This document shows, piece by piece, positions 9,680-18,600 of a stretch of DNA of 64,000 nt. Below the pieces are notes generated by a model that was not told the origin of the DNA, did no database searches, and was given only the letters and a program-made list of their open reading frames with translations. Source of the DNA: Bog-1198 sp963727045 (GTDB lineage Bacteria > Pseudomonadota > Gammaproteobacteria > Steroidobacterales > Steroidobacteraceae); assembly GCA_963727045.1 (NCBI GenBank), contig CAVSES010000001.1:2142524-2206523 (forward strand), written 5' to 3'. The number at the start of each line of letters is the position of its first letter. Position 1 is the first letter of the stretch. The position numbers and the translations under genes are program-made.

Positions 9680-9714
9680 TGCTTGATCTCCGGCCGCGCA
9701 TGCTAGCATTGCGC
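9674..9714. promoter_or_regulatory. inverted repeat in the aguA-icd divergent promoter
   Basis: GCGCAATGC (9674-9682) and GCATTGCGC (9706-9714) form perfect 9-bp arms around a 23-base spacer, and the 10-bp palindrome ATGCTAGCAT lies inside at 9700-9709. The left arm covers the aguA TTG start codon and the right arm lies just upstream of icd. The spacing suits a dimeric regulator that could affect both genes; the regulator is unknown. Confidence 0.5.
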
Positions 9715-9736
9715 CTGAATTTATAGGAGCGAGAGA

Positions 9737-11044
9737 ATGGCAGACGCAAAGCCCGTGCACATTGAGATTCCCCCGGGAGGCGAAAAGATCACGGTCGCGC
9801 ATGGAAAATTGCACGTGCCGGACCATCCGATCATCCCCTTCATCGAGGGCGACGGCACGGGCCGCGACATCTGGCGCGCGAGCGTGCGCGTGTTCGACGC
9901 CGCCGTGCAGAAGGCCTACGGCGCAAAGCGCAAGGTCCGCTGGATGGAGGTGTTTGCCGGCGAAAAGGCGAACAAGGCGTACAACACATGGCTCCCGGAC
10001 GAAACCGTCACCGCCTGCCGCGATTATCTGGTTTCGATCAAGGGCCCCCTCACCACGCCGGTGGGCGGCGGCATTCGCTCGCTCAATGTGGCCCTGCGTC
10101 AATTGCTGGACTTGTACGTGTGCCTGCGCCCCGTGCGTTGGTTCAAGGGCGTGCCCTCCCCGGTCAAGGCGCCGGAGAAGGTCGACATGGTCATTTTCCG
10201 GGAAAATACCGAAGACATCTATGCGGGCATCGAGTTCGAGGCGGGCACGGCCGATGCGAGGAAATTCCTCGATCTCTTCAAGCAGAATTTTCCGAAACAG
10301 TTCGCCAAGATACGCTTCCCCGACAGCTCCGGCATCGGCCTCAAGCCCGCGTCGAAGGAAGGAACGGACCGGTTGTTCCGCGCCGCCGTCGCCTACGCGA
10401 TCGCCAACAGGCGCAAGAGCGTGACCATCGTGCACAAGGGCAACATCATGAAGTTCACCGAGGGCGCCTTTCGCAACTGGTGCTATCAGCTCGCGGAACA
10501 GGAATTCCCCGAGCACGTGTTCACCTGGGAGCAATGGGAGCGCATCAAGTCCGCCAAGGGCGAAAAGGAGGCCAATTCCCAGATGGATGCGGCCAGGAAG
10601 GCGGGCAGGATCATCATCAAGGACGCAATTGCGGACATCACGCTGCAGCAGGTCCTGACGCGCCCGGATGAATTCGATGTGGTCGCGACGATGAACCTCA
10701 ACGGCGATTACCTGTCGGATGCGCTGGCCGCCCAGGTCGGCGGGATCGGCATCGCGCCGGGAGGCAACATCAATTATCTGACCGGTCACGCGGTATTCGA
10801 AGCCACGCATGGCACCGCGCCGAAGTATGCGGATCTCGACAAGGTCAATCCGGGTTCGGTGATCCTGTCGGGTGAAATGATGTTCCGCTACATGGGCTGG
10901 CTGGAGGCCGCCGACGCCATCATCGGCGCCATGGACAAGTCGATTGCGCAGAAGACCGTCACGTACGATTTCGCGCGCCAGATGCAGGGCGCAACCGAGG
11001 TCAAATGCAGTGAGTTCGGGGACATCCTGATTCGCAATCTTTAG
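9737..11044 (+). CDS. icd: isocitrate dehydrogenase, NADP-dependent
   Basis: Oxidative decarboxylation of isocitrate to 2-oxoglutarate with NADP in the TCA cycle. The 435 residues follow the E. coli Icd pattern: IEGDGTGRDIW, then GGGIRSLNVALRQ, whose Ser115 corresponds to the regulatory phosphorylation site Ser113. The acidic metal-binding residues lie in NLNGDYLSDA. HGTAPKYAD has the Lys-Tyr pair that favours NADP over NAD. AGGAG lies 7 bases before the ATG. It is divergent from aguA and ends 9 bases from the end of sthA on the other strand. Confidence 0.97.
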   Translation: MADAKPVHIEIPPGGEKITVAHGKLHVPDHPIIPFIEGDGTGRDIWRASVRVFDAAVQKAYGAKRKVRWMEVFAGEKANKAYNTWLPDETVTACRDYLVSIKGPLTTPVGGGIRSLNVALRQLLDLYVCLRPVRWFKGVPSPVKAPEKVDMVIFRENTEDIYAGIEFEAGTADARKFLDLFKQNFPKQFAKIRFPDSSGIGLKPASKEGTDRLFRAAVAYAIANRRKSVTIVHKGNIMKFTEGAFRNWCYQLAEQEFPEHVFTWEQWERIKSAKGEKEANSQMDAARKAGRIIIKDAIADITLQQVLTRPDEFDVVATMNLNGDYLSDALAAQVGGIGIAPGGNINYLTGHAVFEATHGTAPKYADLDKVNPGSVILSGEMMFRYMGWLEAADAIIGAMDKSIAQKTVTYDFARQMQGATEVKCSEFGDILIRNL

Positions 11045-11053
11045 TCGGGAGCC

Positions 11054-12487
11054 TCAGCGGGCGGCGTGCGCGAGCTTCAGATGCGCGGTCTCGGGCACCG
11101 ATCGCTGCTTCAGGACGTCGAATGCGGCGATCCGATACGCTTCGGTCATCGTCGGAAAATTGAATATTTGTTCGATGAAGAAGTCCGCCGTCGCACCGGC
11201 GGCGATCGCGGCCTGACCCAGATGCACGAGCTCCGTGGCTCCCTCGCCGATCACCTGGCATCCGAGAACTCGCGCCGTGGTGCGTTCGCACAGCAGTGTT
11301 AGAAATCCCACGGGTTCGCCCACGATGTGGGCCCGGGCCACTTCGCTGAAGTCGGCGCGGCCGACCACAATATCGATCTTCTTCGAGGCAGCCTCGCCCT
11401 GCGACAGGCCGACGCAGGCGATTTCCGGAATCGTATATACGCCGCTCGGCACCAGACTGGTGGCGGCCGGCGGCGGCAGCCCCAAGGCCGCGAGCGCGGC
11501 GCGGCGCCCTTGATCGGCCGCGGCGCAGGCGAGGGCGGGCGGACCGATGGCATCGCCGGCTGCGAATATTCCGGGGATATTGGTCGCAAAGCGCTCATCG
11601 ACCTCGACATGGCCCCGGCTGCTGATGGCGAGGTTCAGCCGATCGAGCCCAATGCCCTCCAAGTTGGCAACCCGCCCGAAGGCGGCGAACACGATGTCGG
11701 CGGTGAGAGTCTCGCCGCTGCGCAGGCGCACCTCGACCTGCGAGAACCCGTCGAAGCGGGCGCCGGCAACCTCGGCGCCACCCCGATACTTGCCGCCCAT
11801 GGCCTCGAATGCGGCAAGAAACCCCCTCCGCAGCGGCGCATCGAGAAACCCCAACGGCTCGGCCGCCTTGTCGAGCAGCGTCACGGCGCAGCCGAGCGCG
11901 GTGAAAATGGACGCGTACTCGCAGGCGATCACGCCGCTGCCCAGAACCACCATGGTCCTCGGTATGTAAGGCAGGCTCAGAATGGAATCGCTGTCGAGGA
12001 TGTGTTCGTGGTCCACTTCGACGGCCGCGACATGCCGCGGCCGCGAGCCGGTCGCGACGAGGACATGCGGCGCGCGCAGCACGATTCGCGAACCGTCCAA
12101 ACGCTGCACCTGGATGCGATTCGCGTCCAGAAACATGGCACGGCCGCGAATCAATTCGACCCGGTTGCGCGCGAGCTGCGCCTGCAGATAGCGATCTTGG
12201 GCCGCGATGACGGCGTCGACGCCATGCAGCAGGGCGGACAGCGGCGCATCGCCGCGCAATTCGACCGCGAGCGATGAAGCGCTGCCCTGCATGCGCCGAT
12301 AGCGCAGCGCCTGTTCCCGCAGCGCCTTGCTCGGAATCGTGCCGGACAACAGGCAAGAACCGCCCACCTGCGCGTCGCGCTCGATGATGGCGGCGCGAAC
12401 GCCGGCCTTGGCCGCCTGGATCGCCGCCTTCTGGCCGGCCGGCCCCGATCCGATGCAAAGAAAATCGAAGGTCTCCGGCTGCACCAC
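11054..12487 (-). CDS. sthA: Si-specific NAD(P)+ transhydrogenase (soluble pyridine nucleotide transhydrogenase) candidate
   Basis: FAD-dependent pyridine nucleotide-disulfide oxidoreductase family, 477 residues. It shows the N-terminal FAD-binding GSGPAGQKAA, the NAD(P)-binding VLGSGVIACEYASIF, the second FAD motif IFAAGDAIG and the C-terminal dimerisation domain ending near FNFPTMTEAYR. In the redox-active position CLLSGTIPSKAL the second cysteine is replaced by threonine, as in SthA proteins, so disulfide chemistry is excluded and hydride transfer between NADH and NADP is expected. It is 6 bases downstream of an HDOD gene and convergent with icd, a main NADPH source, which fits redox balancing. 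A related flavoprotein is the alternative. Confidence 0.82.
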   Translation of the reverse strand: MVQPETFDFLCIGSGPAGQKAAIQAAKAGVRAAIIERDAQVGGSCLLSGTIPSKALREQALRYRRMQGSASSLAVELRGDAPLSALLHGVDAVIAAQDRYLQAQLARNRVELIRGRAMFLDANRIQVQRLDGSRIVLRAPHVLVATGSRPRHVAAVEVDHEHILDSDSILSLPYIPRTMVVLGSGVIACEYASIFTALGCAVTLLDKAAEPLGFLDAPLRRGFLAAFEAMGGKYRGGAEVAGARFDGFSQVEVRLRSGETLTADIVFAAFGRVANLEGIGLDRLNLAISSRGHVEVDERFATNIPGIFAAGDAIGPPALACAAADQGRRAALAALGLPPPAATSLVPSGVYTIPEIACVGLSQGEAASKKIDIVVGRADFSEVARAHIVGEPVGFLTLLCERTTARVLGCQVIGEGATELVHLGQAAIAAGATADFFIEQIFNFPTMTEAYRIAAFDVLKQRSVPETAHLKLAHAAR

Positions 12488-12493
12488 CCGCTC

Positions 12494-13348
12494 CTACATT
12501 CCCGCCAGGGCGCGCACATGATCGAGCCTCGCGAGCACGCGCCGCCGATCGTCGGGAAATACGCCCAGCTGCTCGAACACCGGACTCTCGATCACCAATG
12601 TCTCGTCGAGCAGCTGCGGGTGCATGGTGTGGGTCGCCAGCAAATGCGCAGCATGGACGGTTCCCGCGAGATCGCTGTGGCTTGATTCGCGGTAGTTGCG
12701 CCAGTCGCTCGCCGCATCCTGCACATCCTTCGGCAGCAGCCAGCTGCTCATGAGCAATCGGCCGAAGGCGGGCTCGAATTCGACGACGAGATCGCCGAAG
12801 GTGCGCGCATCCATGGCGGTTCTCTTTTCCAATTCGAAGCGGGACAAGATCTTGAGCGCGAGGGCCGCACCCGTGCGGTGCATCAACGCGGCCAGGAACG
12901 CGCTTTCGACGTGTTTGCGGCGTTCGCGTGCGATCTCCTTGGCCCACAGGCCGGCCAACCACGCCTCGCGCCATAGTTCTTCGGATTCCGGTTCGTGTCC
13001 GGGCGCGACGAATACCTCGCCGCGCAGCATCACGGCCATGGCAATGTTGCGCACTTCCGCGACGCCGAGCCACGAAACCGCTTGCTGCAACGAAACAATC
13101 GCTGTGCGCGGCCGCAAGGCGGGCGAATTCGCAACGCGCATGATCTCGCCCGCGAGCGCCGGATCGGACTGAATGAGTTTCGCCAATTGAGACGCGTCGG
13201 TCGCCTGCTGCGCCGTGAGTTCGGCGAGTTGCGCGCAAACCCGCGGAAGCGGTGCGATGGTCTGCGGGCCGGCAAGTGATTCGCAGAGATACTCGCGCGC
13301 CTCCTGGGAGTTCAGGGCGGAAAGGACAACGGCAGATTCGAGACTCAC
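12494..13348 (-). CDS. HDOD domain protein
   Basis: Signalling-type protein of 284 residues built on one HDOD domain (about 25-225): IQSDPALAGEIMRVANSP, then AVSWLGVAEVRNIAMAVML. The position of a true HD pair reads MHRTG, so the phosphohydrolase metal site is lost, as usual in HDOD proteins. Such domains occur in bacterial signalling and stress regulation without known enzyme activity. The start is GTG with GGGGUG-like sequence just upstream. It precedes sthA by 6 bases and is clearly a paralogue of the HDOD protein at 14661-15551. Confidence 0.88.
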   Translation of the reverse strand: MSLESAVVLSALNSQEAREYLCESLAGPQTIAPLPRVCAQLAELTAQQATDASQLAKLIQSDPALAGEIMRVANSPALRPRTAIVSLQQAVSWLGVAEVRNIAMAVMLRGEVFVAPGHEPESEELWREAWLAGLWAKEIARERRKHVESAFLAALMHRTGAALALKILSRFELEKRTAMDARTFGDLVVEFEPAFGRLLMSSWLLPKDVQDAASDWRNYRESSHSDLAGTVHAAHLLATHTMHPQLLDETLVIESPVFEQLGVFPDDRRRVLARLDHVRALAGM

Positions 13349-13430
13349 GGATCACCCCGGCTTTACGCGTCGACCACCATAGATCGGCACGCCCAGGGGA
13401 TGCTTGAGGCAATGCGTCAAGAAAATTATG

Positions 13431-14603
13431 TCAAATAAAGGCTTTATCCAGGGCCTGGCTCAAATCCGCGATGAGATCGGAAGCATCCTCCAGCCCGATC
13501 GACAAGCGCACGGTCCCCCGGGAGATCAGCGAGGCGGCACGCTGTTCCGGGGTGAATTCGCGGCCCGATAAGAGTTGCGGGGGCATCACCAACGACTCGG
13601 CGGACCCTATGCTTGCCGAGATCGAAAAGAGTTCGAGCGCCTCGGCAAACCGCGCGCCCTCGTTGAAGCCGCCGTCCAGTTGAATCGTCACCACGGTGCC
13701 GAAGTCGCCCATTTGGCGCCGCGCGAGGAGATGCTGCGGGTGGCTGTCGAGTCCCGGGTAATGGACATCCTTCACCCGGGGATGATTCCAGAGATACCGG
13801 CTCGCTTCGAGCGCATTCGAGCACTGACGCTCGTAACGCAGGAAATATGTGCGCATGCCGCGCTGAATGAGAAAAGCCGCGTGCGGATCGAGCGTCGGAC
13901 CCATCGACACGACATCCTTGCGCATTTCGGCGATCAGAGCGCCTCGCCCGATGACCGCCCCGCCCATGACGTCGCCGTGGCCCGAGGCGTACTTGGTCAG
14001 GCTGTGCAGAAAGAGGTCGATGTCGTATCCGCCATGATTGTGAAATCCGGCAAATGTATTGTCGAGCACGGTCAGAGCGCCGTTGCGCCGCGCGTGCGCC
14101 GTCAGGTGCTCGATGTCGGCGATTTTCGTCACCGGATTGGTGGGACTTTCGAAAATCACCAGGCGCGTGGGCGTGCGGTGCAACACCCGCTCGATGCCCT
14201 CAAGATCCTCGATCGACAATAATGTGTGAGCCACGCCGAATTTCGCCATCAGATGCTGGACGATGTAACGGGTCGGGCCATACGACTCGACGAAGGCGAG
14301 AATGTGGTCGCCCTGCTTGCACAGCGACAGCAGGCTGGCGGCGATGGTCGAGACGCCGGAACCCGTCAACAGGCAGTCGTCCCTGCCCTGCAGCTGCGCG
14401 AGCAGGAGCTGCAATTGCGTCAACGTCGGATTGGCCGACCGCGAATAGAAAAATCCCTCCCGTTCGCCGCGCAGATACCTCAGGGTTTCGGCGGTATCGT
14501 CGAATGAGAACTTCACCGATTGGTAGATGGGCGCGACCAGAGCACGGTTGTCGGGGGGAACCGCAACGCCGGGCGGATGGTTCACGAGCGTGTTCTTCTT
14601 CAT
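13431..14603 (-). CDS. PLP-dependent trans-sulfuration enzyme (cystathionine gamma-synthase/lyase family)
   Basis: Cys/Met metabolism PLP enzyme of 390 residues. YSRSANPT, GSGVSTIAASLLSL and FESPTNPVTKIADI (binding the cofactor and substrate), VLDNTFAGF, and SLTKYASGHGD with the PLP-binding Lys204 are all present, as is the C-terminal RLSIGLEDASDLIADL. The family covers cystathionine gamma-synthase, cystathionine lyases and methionine gamma-lyase. The sequence alone does not settle which reaction it performs, so no symbol is given. It lies between two HDOD genes on the same strand (57 and 82 bases away), with no other methionine genes nearby. Confidence 0.88.
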   Translation of the reverse strand: MKKNTLVNHPPGVAVPPDNRALVAPIYQSVKFSFDDTAETLRYLRGEREGFFYSRSANPTLTQLQLLLAQLQGRDDCLLTGSGVSTIAASLLSLCKQGDHILAFVESYGPTRYIVQHLMAKFGVAHTLLSIEDLEGIERVLHRTPTRLVIFESPTNPVTKIADIEHLTAHARRNGALTVLDNTFAGFHNHGGYDIDLFLHSLTKYASGHGDVMGGAVIGRGALIAEMRKDVVSMGPTLDPHAAFLIQRGMRTYFLRYERQCSNALEASRYLWNHPRVKDVHYPGLDSHPQHLLARRQMGDFGTVVTIQLDGGFNEGARFAEALELFSISASIGSAESLVMPPQLLSGREFTPEQRAASLISRGTVRLSIGLEDASDLIADLSQALDKAFI

Positions 14604-14660
14604 TGTCGGGAAGATAATCGAGCAGTGCTCGCTTTGAAAGCGTCCGATCGGCGGGGGGCC

Positions 14661-15551
14661 TCAGGGCGCGAGGTAGCGGTCCAGTTCGGCGTTGATGTTC
14701 GAGGCCGAATCGAACAGGGGTTCGGCATCCGCCGGAGCGAGGCCAAGATCGCGGTAGGCTTCCGTCGTCACGAGCAGGTCGCGGGCCAGCTGCGTGGAGT
14801 CGATCAGCGTGAAGTCCGCGAGTGCGTGCGCCACGTGGACCACGTTGCTTTCGAATCGCGCGGCTCCAGCCGCCGCATACGCTTCCCATTGCGAGATCAC
14901 GGTCGGAACGGGCGGAGGCAGCGCCCACGCAGTGACGACGCGCGCCGCGACATGGTGGTGGAAGGTTTCGATGAGCCGGTCGTATTCCTCGCCGGCGAGT
15001 TTCTTGCCGGCGCCTCGCGAGAGTTCATGCACGGCGCCCAAGGTGACGACCTTGCCGATGTTGTGCAGCAAACCGCAGAGGTAGCACATGCCGGCCTCCC
15101 GCGCCAGCAGTTGCGCCAGCTGCCGAGACCACAAGGCGCTCGCCAGCGAGTGGCGCCAGAGACGCCGCGCTTTGTGCTGTTGCCCCTTGACGTCGAGCAT
15201 CTTGCCCTGCAACGCCAGCGTGAATGCGATGTTCGCCACTTCCTCGAAGCCGAGCCATGCCACCGCATGAGACAGGGTTGCAATCGGCGATGCCGGCCGC
15301 TTCGCCGCCGAATTTGCGATGCGCAGCACGTGCATGGTGAGCGCAGGGTCGGCGTTGATGATATTCGCGAGTTGCTGCGCGTTGACGAAGCCTTCGGGAG
15401 CCGCCCGCACGACGCGAAAGGCCACTTCCGGCAGCATCGGTACAGCCAGTTCATCGCCGGTCAAGCGGCGTTCCAGGAGGCCATGGACGATTGCGCAATT
15501 GTCCAACTCGACCGGCCTGTCGCCCGGCGGCGTGCTCGAAGGGTCCTGCAT
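14661..15551 (-). CDS. HDOD domain protein
   Basis: Second HDOD protein, 296 residues. INADPALTMHVLRIANSAAK and AVAWLGFEEVANIAFTLAL match the paralogue downstream. The histidine motif reads LLHNIGK, with Asn in place of the metal-binding Asp. The frame is open for almost 3 kb further upstream, but that part is antisense to the large dehydrogenase; the ATG giving MQDPSSTPPGDRP is chosen because it leaves an 81-base divergent promoter. An ATG 16 codons earlier is possible. Same strand as the trans-sulfuration gene, HDOD1 and sthA, perhaps one transcript. Confidence 0.87.
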   Translation of the reverse strand: MQDPSSTPPGDRPVELDNCAIVHGLLERRLTGDELAVPMLPEVAFRVVRAAPEGFVNAQQLANIINADPALTMHVLRIANSAAKRPASPIATLSHAVAWLGFEEVANIAFTLALQGKMLDVKGQQHKARRLWRHSLASALWSRQLAQLLAREAGMCYLCGLLHNIGKVVTLGAVHELSRGAGKKLAGEEYDRLIETFHHHVAARVVTAWALPPPVPTVISQWEAYAAAGAARFESNVVHVAHALADFTLIDSTQLARDLLVTTEAYRDLGLAPADAEPLFDSASNINAELDRYLAP

Positions 15552-15632
15552 GACCTTGGTTAGCGGCCGCCCCGCCCATGACTTGAGCCGCCGGCACATC
15601 TTGGGCCGATACCTGCGTAAAATCCGCCGCAT

Positions 15633-18600
15633 ATGAGCGCCGTCGCAAATCTTCCCGAAAGCGCCGCCAGCGGCGAGGATCGCCAGCCGGAACCGCGCCT
15701 GCGCGAAATTCCTTATAACTACACCTCCCTCGCCGATCGGGAAATCGTCATCCGGCTGCTGGGGGAGGCGGCCTGGACCGTGCTCGATGCGCTGCGCGCG
15801 GAGCGGCGCACCGGCCGTTCGGCGCGAATGCTGTACGAGGTGCTCGGCGATATCTGGGTCGTCGACCGCAACCCCTACCTGCAGGACGATCTGCTCGACA
15901 ACCCGAAGCGCCGCCGCCAGCTCATCGAGGCGCTGCACCATCGGCTGCACGAACTGGAAAAGCGGCGCGACGCGGGCGATGAAATTCGCGACGCCAAAGT
16001 CGGTCAGTTGCTGCGCGCCGCCGGCGAGGCGGTGCTGCATTTCGAGCGGCGTTTCGGCGAACTCGAACGGATGCGCAAGCGGGCGAAGCGGCTGCTGCTC
16101 AAGCACACACGGAAGGACAACATCCGCTTTGACGCGTTCTCGAGAGTCTCGCACGTCACGGATGCGACCGACTGGCGCGTCGAATTGCCGTTTCTGGTGC
16201 TGGCGCCGGATACCGAGGCGGAAACGGCCGCCTTGGTGCGTGCCTGCATCGAATTGGGATTGACCGTCATACCCCGCGGCGGCGGCACCGGATACACCGG
16301 CGGCGCGGTGCCGCTGACGCCCTGGTCCGCGGTCATCAATACCGAGAAACTCGACACCCTGGGGCCGGTGGAAACGATTGCAGCGGCCGGCGTTCCGCCG
16401 GGCAAGGCCAGCATCCTTGCGGGGGCAGGCGTGGTCACCAAGCGGGTGGCGGAATCCGCGGAGCGCGCCGGCCTCGTATTTGCCGTCGATCCCACCTCCG
16501 CGGACGCCTCCTGCGTGGGCGGCAACATCGCCATGAATGCCGGCGGCAAGAAGGCGGTATTGTGGGGCACCGCCGTCGACAATCTCGCCTGGTGGCGCAT
16601 GGTCGACACGGACGGCAACTGGCTCGAAGTCACGCGGATCGATCACAATCTCGGCAAGATCCACGATGTGCCCGTGGCGAGCTTCGAACTCACCTGGAAG
16701 GACGGGCGTGCCCAACCCGGGCAGGCCAGGATTCTGCGCACAGATCGGCTCGATATCCCCGGCTCCGCATTCCGCAAGTCCGGACTCGGCAAGGACGTGA
16801 CCGATAAATTCCTGGGCGGATTGCCGGGGGTGCAGAAGGAAGGCTGCGACGGTTTGATCACCGCCGCGCGGTGGGTCCTGCATCGCATGCCCAAGCACGT
16901 CCGGACCGTGTGTCTGGAATTCTTCGGGCAGGCGCGCGATGCCATTCCAAGCATCGTCGAGATCACCAAATACCTCGAATCGACCGCCAAGTCCCAGGGC
17001 GCCGTTCTGGCCGGCCTCGAACATCTGGACGAGCGCTACCTGCGCGCCGTCGGCTACAGCACGAAATCCAAGCGTGGTGCCCTTCCCAAAATGGTGCTGC
17101 TCGGCGACATTGTCGGCGAGGACGACGCGCTGGTGGCCGCCGCGTCCTCGCACGTCGTGCGCCTCGCCAATGCCCGCTCGGGCGAAGGCTTCATCGCCGC
17201 GAACGCCGACGCGCGCCGCAAGTTCTGGCTGGACCGCGCCCGGACCGCCGCGATTGCCAAGCACACCAATGCTTTCAAGATCAACGAGGACGTGGTCATT
17301 CCGCTCGAGCGTTTGGGCGAGTACACCGACGCCATCGAACGGATCAACATCGAACTGTCGATCCGCAACAAGCTCGATCTGCTCGATGCACTCGACGAAT
17401 ATTTTTCCGGAGAGATCAAGCCGGGCAAGACCGCCGACGTCGATTTGAGCCGCAGGGCCGAGGCCCTCGGCCTGCTGGCGCGCGTGCGCGCCCGATGGCG
17501 ATATCTTCTCGGCGCGATGGACAAGCCTCTCGCAGCGGCCCATTCCGAATTGGAGGCTTTCGAGATCGCCCATCCGGCCGTCACATCGGGAAGCATCTTC
17601 GACCGGCTGCAGGACCGCAGCATCCGGGTAAGCTGGAAATCCGAGGTTCACCTTGGCCTCACGCGCATATTCGCGGGCCCGGGCTTCAGGCAGGTGCTCG
17701 CCGAGTGCGAAGCGGTCCACAAGCGGGTGCTGCAGGCGCGCGTATTCGTCGCCCTGCACATGCATGCCGGCGACGGCAACGTGCACACCAACATTCCGGT
17801 GAACTCCGACAACTACGCCATGCTCCACACGGCCAATATGGCCGTGGCGCGGATCATGCGCATCGCCCGCAGCCTCGACGGCGTGATCTCCGGCGAGCAC
17901 GGGATCGGCATCACCAAGCTCGAGTACCTCACCGACGCGGAACTCGAATCGTTTCGCGCCTACAAGAAGCGCATCGATCCCGACGGCCGGTTCAACAGGC
18001 ATAAATTGATGCCCGACAGCGATCTGCGGCGCGCATACACGCCGAGCTTCGGGCTGCTCGGACATGAGTCCCTTATCATGCAGCAATCGGACATCAGCAC
18101 GATTTCCGATGCCATCAAGGACTGCCTGCGCTGCGGGAAGTGCAAGCCGGTTTGCGCGACCCATGTGCCGCGCGCCAATTTGCTGTATTCGCCCCGCGAC
18201 AAGATTCTCGCGACCTCGCTGCTGATCGAGGCGTTTCTCTACGAGGAGCAGACGCGCCGTGGAATTTCCCTCCAGCACTGGGACGAACTGTCGGACGTCG
18301 CCGATCACTGCACGGTGTGCCACAAATGCGAGTCGCCATGTCCGGTCGACATCGATTTCGGCAATGTTTCCATGGCCATGCGCGATCTGCTGCGGCGCAT
18401 GGGCAAGAAGCGCTTCAATCCGGGAACCGCCGCGTCCATGTTCTTCTTGAATGCAACCCATCCGGAAACCATCAAGCTGACCCGAAAGGTGATGATCGAA
18501 TGGGGCTACAAGGCGCAGAGGCTAGCGAACCGCGCCCTGAATGCCTTCGCCAGGGCGCAGACCCAGCGCCCTCCTGCGACGGAAGGCAGGCCCCCGGTCA

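Noticed and set aside
9680..10810. Long upstream extension of the agmatine deiminase frame
   Set aside because: It is antisense to icd, whose product is unmistakable; relatives start near the TTG chosen.
15552..18461. Nearly 1000-codon upstream extension of the second HDOD frame
   Set aside because: It is antisense to the large FAD/iron-sulfur dehydrogenase and has no family motifs.
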